Positions 34,380 to 46,340 of a DNA stretch of 64,000 nt are shown here, piece after piece; position 1 is the first letter of the stretch; each line of letters opens with the position of its first letter. The notes below the pieces were generated by a model. The model saw nothing but the letters and a program-made list of their open reading frames with translations, was not told the DNA's origin and searched no databases. Origin of the DNA: Nissolia schottii (Eukaryota; Streptophyta; Magnoliopsida; Fabales; Fabaceae). Location: contig QANU01093679.1 of assembly GCA_003254905.1 (NCBI GenBank), positions 1,650,185 through 1,714,184 on the forward strand, written 5' to 3'. A program made the translations under genes and the position numbers.

Positions 34380-37300
34380 CTCCCGTAAGATTAGTAGTTA
34401 ACAGTTTTAATTTCATCTTATATGTGTAACAATTTCGGTGGGGATTATGGAACAAATTCTTTACGTTTGATTTGGATGGCCTAAAATCCTGGAGAAAACT
34501 AGAAAAACATAGCAACAGAAAAACAATGCCAAGATGACACGTGATCGGATGCTGGTGGAAGAAGGCACAGGAAACTAATCAAATTCTATTCTTGCTCAAG
34601 AAATTCTAATTAATTTTGGTAGTTTTTCAATTTAGCCTAATTTCAGAAGAAGAAAAAAAAAAGGTTAAATGTATTTAAAAAATCTTTATTATTATATAAA
34701 GTTTTTGGAGGCTTTTAATTGTTTTTTTGGTCACATCTTCAATGTATCAATTGTATCTTTTTCACACATAAAAAAAATTCAGCATATTTAATTACCAATT
34801 CGGATATTTCCTTTGTTCTATAACCGTTCAATAGCGATTTCTTCCATGACTAAAATTGTATTTTATCATGTTCATTGTCCAATCACATTCCTTATCCCTC
34901 CACTTCCCCATCAGTATCACTTTTTTTTATTTTCATTCTCTACATACTTTTCTTATTCTGCTTCATTAGATCTAAGTGCATCACATATTCAACATTAATT
35001 TATGTCTGTCCCACTAGTAATTATAATTTATTTGCATGATCCTAGAATTAAGTGATTTTTTTAAAATTTTATATAAATTATCCCTTACCCATTATATGTT
35101 CTGAAATTTTGTATTTACTTGAATATTTTAACATTATGAATGAGTTGACTTTTTCTTGGTAATATAATGAGTTGATTATTTGTGTGAAAATATTTTATGA
35201 TACTCTATAATGACTTTGGGATTAAATGATTTTTTTTTGGTGAACTTCAAATACTGATATATTTTCTCTTTTCTAGACAAAGTTAAAATTTATTTTTATG
35301 ATTTATCATATTTTAATATTCTTTTATCCTTATTTAGACCATGTGGTGAATTTTAACTTGAGTTTTTAATTTTTGTAATTTATTATTGCTTTATGGGTAT
35401 TTTTCTAGTTTATATGTTAATTTCAAAAAATTAGAGAGTTAGCTAGAAAAAAAAATGAAATAAAATCAAAAGCAAATTAAAAGAAGGAGCTCACATGCAC
35501 AAGGAAGCATTAGGGAATAAGAAAATAAATGGCAGAAGTAATTCAAGTTGAAGTGAACACTACGTCCTACAATTGAAGACCAAGCAACTCAAGGTGCATA
35601 AAGTCTGAAGCAACGTGCAATTGGTGTGCTTTAGTGCACGAATAATATTAAAAAAAAGGAAACACAAAGCAAAGTGTGTTCTCACACATTAATAGTGAAA
35701 GACAAGTGATATTTAATTGTTGCTAGCTACTTCTGCGATATTGATGGCTTGTTTTTTTATGCACAAAAGTATGCAAATCTAAAGCGTGAGGAGCAAAGAT
35801 CAACCAATTGCATGCATACTTTGCCAAATTAGAATGTCATTTAAGGCATAGGATGTGACTAGTCATCTGTAAGAGCTGATTGCATTTGGCCATTTGGAAG
35901 AGAGCAAGACATAGAGAGAAAAATATACTGAAAGTATAACAAAGCAGATTCAGAGAAGTCAGGGAGTTAGGAAAGGAGATATTAATCTGTAATAAATTTA
36001 TGGCTTTCTTTAGCTATGCTATTTATATTTTTCAATTATTCTTTTCTTTCATCATTATGCATTAATTCCTTTAATTAGAGTACTGATGTAGCCACTCTTT
36101 GGTGATGTTATTATGAATTTAACTTTTATTAAGTATATTAATTTTTTTAAGTATTTATAATTGTCGTTAATGTTATTAATTAACTAACCATTAATTAATT
36201 GATCTGATGATTTATATGCAACTTGAGAAAGGGAATGTAAATGTGCTTCCTATTATAAATATTACAGGTTGAATGGAAGTTAGAGATGAATAAACGTGAT
36301 CTGTGTGGCTAATTTTTAAGGATCCATAGATTTTTAATCCTTTACCCAATGATAGTTTGTTTGAAGATAGCCAATCACAATTAAGAAAAGAGAATTATTT
36401 GATCTAGAGAGAAACTTATAATTACAATAGGGACCCTAGCCATTAAGTAATTAAATTAATAATTGAATAATTGTTTTCAGAATAACTAAATCTAGAGAAG
36501 GTGAAATCAAGTGCTCTAGTGTCAATTCCTCTTTATTGTACGCTATTCATTGTTGCTACTTATCTTTCCTTATCTAATTAATTTTGCAATTTTCTATTTT
36601 AATTCACTCTCAATTATTTTATCCTGTCCAAATAGTATCCAATTAATTGATTTGGTACTTGAGTTATTCTCATGAATACAATAACTTTCTTTGATTTTTA
36701 TTATGTGAAATACTTGCCGTGATAAAATCTTTATAAATTACGTTTTTTGCTATGCTTACTATTTTATTTTATATAAAATAAATTATGTACTTACCTAATG
36801 ATTTAAAATTATGATTGAGTTAATTGTGTGAAAATATTGTTCTAACACTTTGGATTGGTTGATAATAACTTCACGAAATTATATTTAATTTTAGGATCAT
36901 AAGTTTTGGTTACTTTTAAAATTTATTTAACTACATTTATGAAGTTTAACCGAACAAAAAAACTACTACAATGCATGTGATAAGTTTTGGTTACTTTTAA
37001 AAACTACGTTTTCCATATTGGCCAGCGATATATTTTTATAAAAAAAATGTTTGAGATACTTAACTTATATCAACTTATTTATTAATTTTTTCACTTTTAT
37101 ATATATCCTTTAATATTTTTAAGGACAAAATATGAAGAAAAAAATGTCAAAATTCATTCATAAAAGTAAATGAGCTAGGTCTCTCAAGCATTATTTTTTT
37201 TTAATACACAAAAATCTCACGATGGAACACACGCACGTTTGTTGGTTCCTTGCCTTTAACTCTTTCATCAATTGACGTCCAAATTGGGTGGGTTTAGTGT

Positions 37301-37780
37301 CTGTAAAATATACATAACTTGGGAAAGTAAGTATAAGCATAAAATGAGATTAGTTGTAATAAGAGTACATAGCTAGTTATGCTTTAGTTATACTTATACA
37401 CCAATGTTATCTATTCATTATACATATATGAACCCATCTATTTAGTGAGTTACTTACATACCATTTTTCTTTCTAGTATATGAACCCATCATTAAGTTAG
37501 TGGAATTAAGTTCAGAGATCCATTTAATTGAGAGCTTGTTACTATTGATTGCGCAAGGGATTATTCATTAAATGTGAATAAAAGCTGAAAAAAAGAAAAG
37601 TTAAAGACTAGGTATATGGTATATGGTGCACATAAAGATAGCTATCACTCTCAAAGCTACTTATTCATGGACAAAGTTTGTGACTGGTAGGTAAACTATA
37701 CTCCTTCCAATTCCACATTTCAAATTCGTTTTCAATTGCCATGGCCGTGGACACAAATAAAAGTGACTTTCCGAAGGATA
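34380..37780. other. Intergenic DNA between divergent xylose isomerase and CIPK21 genes
   Basis: About 4.5 kb separates the two genes. I see no coding frame, tRNA or intact transposon here. The 35450-36000 part is less AT-rich and looks like old repeat sequence. Confidence 0.4.
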
Positions 37781-37792
37781 ATCGCATGAGTT

Positions 37793-37985
37793 GTGTTTGG
37801 TATTAGAGCATAAAGGATAGAGCTATAGAGACAACAATAAAAAAAAATTATGTTTCTCTAAACTTAAATTTTATAATTTTAAGATAAATTTTTTGTCATC
37901 TTTATCTCAATTTCAGTAAAATACAAAAAATTTCTATTGCCGTGTCTTTATATCTTATTATGTCCCTCATTAAATCCATGTCACA
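37793..37985 (+). mobile_element. MITE-like repeat (TTTGGTATTAGAG...CAGTAAAATACAAAA type), copy 1
   Basis: This stretch shares order and wording with 61558-61745: a GTTTG(G/A)TAT start, GAGACA, AATTTATGT-like words, a CTCAATTTCA(G/A)T block and ATACA(G/A)AAA. The ends are weakly inverted. It is non-coding and more decayed than the second copy. Confidence 0.4.
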
Positions 37986-38894
37986 GGCTAGTATAGTATG
38001 AAAAAAAATCTGTTCTACTTATATTGAAATCAAATTTAGTAAACTTATTATTGTCATTGTCAGACACTTATAACACGTGAAATATGGGTGAGTGTTTTTT
38101 TTTTAAGTTTTTATTTTGTTATATTCAAAGTTTACTAGTATGATGAACTTTAACTAGTCTAAGTCAAAATCATTAATTACTAAAATAAAGTTATCAAAAG
38201 ACAGTTTTATTCCAGTTTTTTGTTTTCAAATTTTGAATCAGATAAACTATATTACAAATGACAAAAATAATAATCATGATATATCCTTTTAAAACCATTT
38301 TAAATAACTACTACTAAACAAAGTAGAAAATATATATAATTATTATCTTAAAATCTTAAAAATTGATCAATTTCTAAAATTACCATACCCTAGATCAAAA
38401 TTAAACACAACGTAAATGCCATGAATAGGTGTACGACATTAATAAGCCATAATAATTATTCCAACACGAAAGAAGACGGATGCAGATTGATCAATACATT
38501 ATAATTTCCTAATTATTTCGACATTGGTATTAATATAACGTCCAAAATTCCAATTTGAAATCTAGAGGACATCATTATTTCCTCATGCTAGCTTCCATTC
38601 AAATCACGTTCCATAGTCTTAACCACTCCCCAACCAGCTACGTGCCAGACAAGCTAACTACTTTTCCTTCTACGAAGTAACACACACTCAGAAATTGTGA
38701 CTCTTTCATGACCTCTCAAAACCTTCACTATATTTTACAGCTCCCCACATTATTTTTTTAATAGGGGAAGAGTAACAAGATTGATCAAAATGGAGGTTAG
38801 CATGAAGAAGATTAAAAAAAAATTCCTAATTATAAATTGGACTCACATACCATCACAACTGAATTCAGAGTTAAACTAGGATACGAGGAGAGTA
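37986..38894. other. CIPK21 upstream region
   Basis: AT-rich sequence with no other gene. No strong TATA box was found near the start codon, so promoter and leader limits are unknown. Confidence 0.4.
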
Positions 38895-41674
38895 ATGGGG
38901 TTTGAGAAGCACATTGGCAAGTATAGGCTTGGCAGGACAATTGGAGAAGGTTCATTCTCCAAGGTTAAGCTGGCTGTCAATGGCAACAATGGTGAGAAAG
39001 TTGCCATCAAAGTCATTGATAAGCATATGGTCATGGAAAGCAATCTTAAGTACCAGGCAAACATCAATCATCCTTATCCTCCTCCTCTTTTTCCCTTCAG
39101 CATGTAGCAGTTACCACTTTATTGTTTTCCTCTATTAATCGATACATGGGAATGTGACATGTTTCAGGTCAAAAGAGAGATTACAACAATGAAACTTCTT
39201 CATCATCCCAACATAGTCAGAATTCATGAGGTATACCAACTTGTCTCAGAATGCTTTTGAAGTTTAATGATCCATAAACCCCTTTTCAATGCTCGTTTCA
39301 AATTGACTTGTTAAAACAGGTTATTGGAACAAAGACGAAAATATACATTGTGATGGAATATGTATCAGGAGGGCAACTGTTAGACAAGATGGTGAGAATC
39401 AACAACCTCTCCAAATTGAACTGTCTATGCACTTACAATAATACTTCAATCCTGATAATTGTTGTGCAGTCCTATGCCAAGAAGTTGAATGAACGTGAGG
39501 CCAGGAAACTATTCCAGCAACTTATTGATGCCATGGACTACTGCCACAACAGAGGAGTATATCATAGAGATCTCAAGGTAAGTAAAACCAACCAGCTTTT
39601 TTTCGCTTGAAAAGTTGTTTTGATGCCTAACTTGTATCCTGGCATGCCATAACAGCCAGAAAACTTGCTTCTTGACAGCAGGGGAAATCTCAAAGTGTCT
39701 GATTTTGGGTTAAGTGCACTGCAAAAGGTAGCATTGTTCTAAAAATCTAATCTTCAGTAAAATTACAAGTAACTGTGGTTAAGAGTCAAGTTTTGATGCA
39801 TTAACAGCCCAATGATGTCTTAAGCACACGGTGTGGCTCCCCGTGCTATGTGGCACCTGAGGTAATTTAAAACTATCTTTAACATATAAAATCCAATTGG
39901 GGCATGGGAAAGAGAACTAATGACTGCATTTATGGCATACCTGTGTTACTGATTCTATGACTACCTATTCGTCGGGTGCAGCTTCTACTGAGCAAGCAAT
40001 ACGATGGAGCAGCTGCTGATGTTTGGTCATGTGGGGTGATCCTTTTTGAACTACTTGCAGGGTACCTGCCATTTGATGACCAGAACTTGATGAGCTTATA
40101 TAAGAAGGTATACAGCAAATGTACTATACTGTACATCTTTACCATATAATCATAATGTAATAGTGATAAAAACAATTCATATTCACTGATAACTTTCGTG
40201 TGTGAAAAGATATGCAGAGCAGAATACTTATGTCCACCATGGTTTACTCAAAGTCAAAAGAAACTAATTGCCAGAATACTTGAACTGCGTCCCATGAAGG
40301 TGGAAATCCAAGAACTCCTACACTGTGTTATTGTGCTTAATGTGTGATATAAAGAGACATATAAAATCATTCAATTGTCTCTACCTATCAGCTTAAGTTT
40401 TTGAGAGAGATGGTTTTTGACATAGTATCAGAGCTACTATGATCAACAGGTCAAGATTCCGATTCTTGCCGACTCCCATTTCAAACAAAAGTACCCACAC
40501 TGCAAGCCAAAAATAGCTATTGTGTGAGGGGGCATGTAAAGAGACATATATAACCATTCAATTGCCTCTATCCATCGGCTTAGATAATAATTTCTTCCAC
40601 TTCCTCCCTTGTCTCATGCAGCGGATAACTGTACCAGATATCATTGAAGATGAGTGGTTTCAAACAGATTATAACCCTGCTTGTTTATCTGAATGTGATC
40701 AGAAAATTGACCAGGATGTTTGTAATGCTGCTTTCGATTCAGTTGAGGTAATTTGTTAACAAGTAGAAAGTTTGAAAGCAGTTATAGAGAAACTAACTCC
40801 AAGTCATGCATAAATTTGCCTAACAATCTGCACTATAGGATAAAATAACAGAGTCTAAGATATCCAAGCCCTCGAGTTTCATTAATGCGTTTCAACTAAT
40901 AGCCATGTCTCAGGACCTTGATCTATCTGGCCTCTTTGAAGAACAGGCAAGTCCATAAATCAGATAGAGGATTTAACTTATCCACACATTGCATTCAATT
41001 ACAACTGCCAATATTGTGAGTTTACTTGTAGGACAACAAAAAGCAGACAACAAGGCTTGGATCCAAGCACACAATTGATGAAACAATAGAGAAAATAGAA
41101 GCTGCAGCAACAGATGTGAGACTGTCAGTAGAGAAAACGAACAACTTTAAGGTATAAACTGTGCTTACTTTGATTCTTAAATTTGTGCATGTAATTATGT
41201 ACCCTTTTTTCTATAGTTTGGCAAACAACTGATTTTCACTCTTAATATCAGATAAAAATGTACCCCAAACAGATAATGACTAGATGTTCTAGATCATACC
41301 TTGACCTTTCAGCCCAGGTAAGTTACTGATTCTGTTGTTAACTCTCCCTCTTTTCCTTTTTCTTAAGAAGGTTCAATTATTCACGTATATGTGTGGAAAC
41401 TGCCAGGTGATTGAAGTTGCTCCAACACATTGTGTTGTAGAAATATCAAAATCTGCCGGAGATCTAAGAACGTACAACAAAGTAAGAAAACATTCTGTTT
41501 CCTGTAAGCTGAATATGCAGGCTCAACAATTCAGTTGCTGATTTTAATTTTGGTCAGTAGTTTTGTGAGAGTCTATCAAGTCTGCTGAAACAAAAATCTG
41601 GCGTGACATCACCAAAGCAAGAATCTGAGGATCTATGCACCGTTGACAAGAAAAAGCAAGATGTTGGATGGTAG
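38895..41674 (+). CDS. CIPK21: CBL-interacting Ser/Thr protein kinase (SnRK3), closest to CIPK21
   Basis: CIPKs are activated by calcineurin-B-like Ca2+ sensors and phosphorylate transporters under salt, osmotic or nutrient stress. Exons: 38895-39056, 39168-39230, 39320-39391, 39470-39577, 39656-39727, 39808-39861, 39982-40107, 40210-40299, 40622-40747, 40839-40946, 41032-41151, 41252-41317, 41407-41481 and 41561-41674, giving 451 aa. Each exon ends on a codon boundary. Kinase motifs: [12 protein letters not shown] (Lys39), HRDLKPEN (Asp133), DFG (151-153) and [10 protein letters not shown] (APE 175-177). The NAF/FISL motif ([20 protein letters not shown], Asn307) binds CBLs; a PP2C-interaction region follows. 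Introns 1 and 10 have GC donors (CAG|GCAAAC and CAG|GCAAGT). The end is uncertain: a donor at 41671 and acceptor at 41767 would swap the last Trp for a 16-residue tail ending at 41816. Confidence 0.93.
40341..40583 (+). mobile_element. TRIM-like LTR remnant in CIPK21 intron 8
   Basis: Two direct repeats, about 40341-40398 and 40521-40583, share AAAGAGACATATA, ATTCAATTG(T/C)CTCTA and CATC(A/G)GCTTA-like wording. After the first comes TAGTATCAGAGC (40423-40434), one mismatch from the initiator-tRNA-Met primer site TGGTATCAGAGC used by many plant LTR elements. A purine-rich GAGGGGG word precedes the second repeat. Only about 90 bp lie between them and no protein is coded. The second terminal repeat looks truncated. 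Confidence 0.5.
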
Positions 41675-42260
41675 TAATAATAAGCCTATGTTACATTACT
41701 CAATGGTGATGATGTTGTTGATTCCCTGCATTTTTTGCTTATGGTAATTTTCAATTATCTATTTCAGCAATGAGGAGTCAAATAGTGAAGGTCTCCGTGG
41801 ATATAAATCTGCTTGAAAACTGACTCCATTCACATCTTCATGCATCCAGTGAAGTTCAAATAATTCTGCCAGGGTAAGGCAGTGATTAAGGATAAAACGA
41901 AATCCAAAAAAACTTCAGAAAGCTATTTCTGTGATTTTAAGTATTTATTCCTTTTCCTTTCTCAATTTTCTTTTCTGCCAATCTTAACTTGTTTAAAATT
42001 TCTTCAATTGTAAAATAATGGGAATATAAATTTGGCATTTCCACAGCACATCAACATTTTGTTTATGGAATAAACTTGTCTTGGAGGATCAATTAAATGA
42101 GTTAAAACGTTGTGAGCAAAACCAAACTTGAAAAAAAGAGGCCAGAGAAGTAAGTATTGTACATTTTCTTGTGTATAATGAATGCTGTTTTCATCTAAAT
42201 CTGGAGTTCTAAGTGATAGGCATAACATGTGAACAACAGATTTTCAGAGTACTTGAGCGA

Positions 42261-42266
42261 CACGTG
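42261..42266. promoter_or_regulatory. G-box/ABRE-like CACGTG upstream of the CAP gene at 42538
   Basis: The sequence GACACGTGGT contains a palindromic G-box with an ACGTGG ABRE core, about 220 bp upstream of the TATA box. It could bind bZIP or bHLH factors; function is inferred. Confidence 0.45.
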
Positions 42267-42483
42267 GTATGGTATTTTCTAGAATATCCTATGGTGGGCA
42301 CTACAAATGTCCCATAATACGGACAAGGGAACTCACGGGCACAACAGAGCCCTCCCTCACGGGAGAAGAGAAACCCTTCAATCATCCCTTCACAGAATAG
42401 CATAATAAATTCTCTACTCAACCAACATTATTGAGATATAAAGTCATTTCATTCTCTCTACTCTTTAACTCTAAAGTTCATAA

Positions 42484-42491
42484 TATATAAA
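42484..42491 (+). promoter_or_regulatory. TATA box of the plus-strand CAP gene
   Basis: The sequence AATATATAAATTG lies about 50 bp before the ATG at 42538, predicting a very short leader. This supports 42538 as the start. Confidence 0.6.
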
Positions 42492-42537
42492 TTGTCACAT
42501 ACCTCAAAATTTGGTGGCACTGCCACACACAAGAAAA

Positions 42538-43119
42538 ATGAAAACCCATATGCTCCTTTTGTTCCTTCATGCCACATTCTTCATCACTAGCAACACTCTC
42601 TCGTCCGATCCTCAACACAACCGCCACCAACAGAAAAACCCCAACGACGAGACCATATACAAGGTATCAAAGCAGCTGTGCTGGGGCTGCATTGCGGAAT
42701 CGCTAGAGTTCCTTTTCAGGCACAACCTGGTGAGAGCATCCAAGCTGGAGCTCCCACTCGCATGGGACTTCCAACTGGAGCAGTACGCCAGGTGGTGGGC
42801 CAGTCAGCGCAAAGCTGACTGCCAGCTGGAACACTCTTTCCCCGAGAACGATTTCAAGCTCGGCGAGAACATATTTTGGGGCAGCGGCTCCGACTGGACG
42901 CCGACCGATGCCGTGAAAGCGTGGGCCGACGAGGAGAAGTACTACACGTACGCCACCAACACGTGCGAGGCTGGCCAGATGTGCGGCCACTACACCCAGA
43001 TTGTGTGGAAGACCACGAGAAGGATCGGGTGCGCGCGCGTTGTGTGTGACAGTGGGGATGTGTTCATGACTTGTAATTATGACCCCGTGGGGAATTATGT
43101 TGGAGAGCGACCCTATTGA
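42538..43119 (+). CDS. PR-1-like CAP-superfamily secreted protein
   Basis: A single-exon gene of 193 aa. The ATG at 42538 is chosen because the frame upstream begins only with TTG and the TATA box is about 50 bp away. MKTHMLLLFLHATFFITS is a signal peptide for the apoplast or vacuole. The CAP domain covers about residues 50-193. It shows the four cavity residues of the family: His99 (LEHS), Glu110 (GENIFWGSG), Glu132/133 (WADEEKYY) and His151 (GHYTQIVW). The signatures GHYTQIVWKTTRRIGCA and CNYDPVGNYVGERPY are complete, with the usual six cysteines plus an extra CWGC pair before the domain. PR-1 family members bind sterols and are often defence-related, but this divergent member has no known function from sequence. 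A TATTG short repeat follows the stop. Confidence 0.92.
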   Translation: MKTHMLLLFLHATFFITSNTLSSDPQHNRHQQKNPNDETIYKVSKQLCWGCIAESLEFLFRHNLVRASKLELPLAWDFQLEQYARWWASQRKADCQLEHSFPENDFKLGENIFWGSGSDWTPTDAVKAWADEEKYYTYATNTCEAGQMCGHYTQIVWKTTRRIGCARVVCDSGDVFMTCNYDPVGNYVGERPY

Positions 43120-43272
43120 ATTATTGTATTGTATTGTATTGTATTACCGCAAACTTATATGTATAAATGTATTTGTTTATGCAGCTAGCTAGCTAGATAG
43201 AAGTTTAGTGTTGGAGGGGTACAATGGTTATATGTTATAGCCTGAATTAGGAAAGTTGGTATAAATTGTATA

Positions 43273-43810
43273 AGAGTCCGGTTACATGTACACCAAAAAA
43301 TATACACCACACATACACTTCGTGTTTATATACATAAAATTTGTATTTTTACGTCTGTAATGTTTGTGCACTTAATTATATATAGTTAAGAACATCATCT
43401 ACAAGTTTCTAATGTTTGTGCACTCGTGAGAATAAAATTTATACATTATTACGCATAATGTTTGTGCATTTTTTCAAATAAAGTTCATATTGTAAAACAC
43501 TCTGCTAATTTTGTAATGTTTGTGCATTCATACATATAAAATTTATACATTTTTATTTATAATGTTTGTGCATTCTTAAATAAAGTTCATGTTGTATACA
43601 ACTCTGAACTATAGGTTTGTAGTATAGTCCAAATAAAATTTGTGCATGAATGCGCATAAAGTTTGTGCTTTAATGTCTATAACGTTTATGTTTTAACGCT
43701 TTTAAGTTTGTGCTCTATTTTAAGAAATTATATTGTATACCTATAATAATCATTAATTACTTAATTTGAATAGTGTATGTATAAGTGTATGAAATTGAGT
43801 GTACACATAA
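43273..43810. mobile_element. Inverted-ended element with internal AATGTTTGTGCA repeats
   Basis: The left end TTACATGTACACC...ACACATACAC and the right end, reverse complemented TTATGTGTACACT...TATACATACAC, form imperfect inverted repeats of about 38 bp. The interior holds at least six copies of (T)AATGTTTGTGCA with spacers containing AAATAAAGTTCAT or ATAAAATTTATACA. Non-coding. Similar AAAGTTTGTG words occur in the 1-247 array. Confidence 0.55.
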
Positions 43811-45780
43811 CATTTTTTTATTGTATAAATTAATCTATTATAACGTGTGTGAAGTGGCGATAATTTTGAGATTATCTTCTTATTTTTTTTACTTCAAAAA
43901 TTATATTATATTGATTTGTAATGAGATTTAAACTTAAAACTTCATACATATTATTTAAATATATTTCTTCCTATTGGATTAATGCTAGTGACATATTTTG
44001 ATATTAACTTTAATCATTGATTAGTGTGCTTGAGACAATAATTGTAAGTAATTTAGTAAATGATTGCTTGAGATTAAGCTTTGGTTGGGTTGTCAAGACG
44101 AAAATAAAATATTCATCCTCCCATGTGAAATATATGGGATTGTCAAATATTCCAGCTTGAGTTTGAGTTGTTTAATTGTGTATGCATGCAACTAATTAGT
44201 AATTACTTTGGGTTGGCTTAGTAGGTTTGTGTTGCCCATCTTTTGTAGTAACTAACTTGCTCTAATTTAGGTTAACATTTTTTTTTTCTTTGTTAAATTG
44301 AAAATGCACGAATTCGAGACAGGGAGGGGAGTGCTGCAGTCTGCAAATAAATGAATAGTTTGCTATATGTGATAAATTTATAAATCCAAACGATGACTTT
44401 ACGACCCGTTCGCGGGCCGATATCAACTTACTTTTCGGTGCAGGCAGGGGTCAAAGTTATGCTTATTATATGCTCAACTAACAAACTGATATTAATTAAT
44501 TATATAGTACTAAACAGTCAAAATAATTATCATTGTTCACCTCCGAAAAGCTTCTCTGGATGCCCAATTGAAGATCTTGAGACCTTGTAATTAACCTCCA
44601 ACCAGTAGTAGGTGGTGGCTATGCAGTTCGTACTCTGAAAACTTTACAGGCATCTAGCAGTTGTATCAATACCTACCTTGTTTTCCACTATACCTATTCT
44701 GATGTATTTTTAAAAGACAAATCATCGATCAGCTCATATTTTTTAATCAGGGTAAAGTCTTTTTCTTTTCCCCTTAAAATGAAAAAAAAAAAACCTACTA
44801 TTATTTATAGTCATCAAACTATGTATATTTGGAACCACAATTTAATGGGTATAAACTGACAAGTTTCAACTCATTTTAATTGATGAAATTATTGAATTGC
44901 ATTTGTAGCTTCAAATTATGGTTTGTGAAAACGAAAAAATTTCCACTAGACTAATTCATGGTTTGCAAATTAGGAACGCACCATCTAACTAATTAATTTC
45001 GCTGTGGATATAAAGTATGCACATCATTTTATGGACACGCAAAACAAATTTAATTAACAACTGTTTGTCATAAAGTAACAAGTTTAGTGGGCGTAACTTT
45101 TGTTTTTTTGGGTCAGCATCGCTGTGCATGTTCTTATCAATCTACTAATGTTTAATTAGTGCGACAACAGTAGTCGCACATATTGCACGACATGGAATCC
45201 AACGGTGATTTTTGAGAGTTACACAAATTAAAAAACTTATAAAAATAACAAAATAAAATCAATGTGCAATGCTATTTCGCATGTGTCAAGCACGATTTTG
45301 TGGAGACATACACCATTTCCCTAATTATACACGTCGGACGTGAACAGTTAACGTGGTTGGGCCACTGAATTTAGTAGTTAAAAATAGAAGGAGCTTGGTC
45401 AACCAGAAAAGATAACTTCCTTATCGAAGCCCATCAAGCTTTAGGTTATGAGTTGTTAGTACGACACAAATCTACCCAATAAGAAACGAGATCAAAAAAA
45501 CTTTTATTTAGTGAGTTGTGTTATTTAATCTAATGGGGCTGGCATTTGGCTTGGGTAGCATATTGCGAGCCCTACTTACAACATTTGTTTGAGTGTTGTA
45601 TTTCAATAATTTATAAAAGAGTTGTATTATTTGTATGTATTTATGTGTGGGTAAACATATTTATCATTTAATGAGATTTTAATGAAGTCTATTCCTTAAA
45701 AAAATATCATCTAATAATAAATATGTACATATGTGTTGGCTTGATATCTTATGTATAAATGAATATTAATAATATTTTTC
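43811..45780. other. Intergenic DNA between CAP genes, left part
   Basis: AT-rich. No gene or well-bounded element was recognised apart from the neighbouring transposons. Confidence 0.4.
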
Positions 45781-45788
45781 ATAAAAAA

Positions 45789-46340
45789 GGGTAAATAGCA
45801 ATTTGGCTCCCTATACTTTTATTTATATGTACTTAACTTAAACTTTAACGTTTAAAAATGAGCAATTTAACACCTTAAGGTTACTATACTATTCAAATAA
45901 CACCCTTTTGTTACATTTTGGACAAAATTTTCCTTTCTTATTTGAAAAAAAACACTCAACCCTTTTTGCATTACAACATTTTTTTGTTGTTGTTCCGTGA
46001 AACTCTAAAACAATGGCTACCTCCATAGCTTCTCAGCTCAAAGCTCTCTTTGCCAGCACTAATTTTAACCCGCTCAAGAGGGTCTTCACCTACCCTTCCA
46101 TCTTGTTTGATTCCAAAGAATCCACCGACATCGGCAACGACAATATTGAAACCATCTTCACTCAAGAGACCTACACCTGCCCTTCCATCTTTCTTTTTTT
46201 GAAAATAAGAAAGGGCAATTTTGTCCAAAATATAATAGAAGGGGGCTATTTGAACAACTTAAAAACGTTAGGATGTTAAAGTACTCATTTTTAAATGTTT
46301 GAAAGTTAAGTGCACATGATCGGTAAATTGATTTTTACCC
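45789..46340 (+). mobile_element. Long-inverted-repeat element with captured gene start (Pack-type)
   Basis: Arms of about 155 bp (45789 to about 45945 and about 46194-46340) are inverted copies. The left has GGGTAAATAGCAATTT, TGTACTTAACTT, TTTAAAAATGAG and TTTTGGACAAAATTTTCC; the right, reverse complemented, has GGGTAAAAATCAATTT, TGCACTTAACTT, TTTAAAAATGAG and TTTTGGACAAAATTGCCC. The interior of about 250 bp is gene-like. No transposase is present. A clean target duplication was not found, so Mutator membership is likely but unproven. Confidence 0.75.
46013..46192 (+). pseudogene. Captured 5' coding fragment of a UTP10/HEATR1-like gene
   Basis: Inside the inverted-repeat element a frame starts MATSIASQLKALFAS and continues NPLKRVFTYPSILFDSKEST and then IETIF. 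This resembles the N-terminus of plant UTP10 (HEATR1), a U3-snoRNP ribosome-biogenesis protein: MA(S/T)SIASQL..., LKR.FTRPSILFD.KEAAD...IF. Only about the first 50 codons are present of a protein that is normally about 2000 aa. The CTACCCTTCCATCTT segment is partly duplicated (about 46088-46106 and 46175-46193). It then runs into the element's right arm, so no functional product is expected. Confidence 0.6.

Noticed and set aside
42511..42537. Earlier start for the plus-strand CAP gene
   Set aside because: The frame there begins with TTG, not ATG, and the TATA box position and signal peptide both support 42538.
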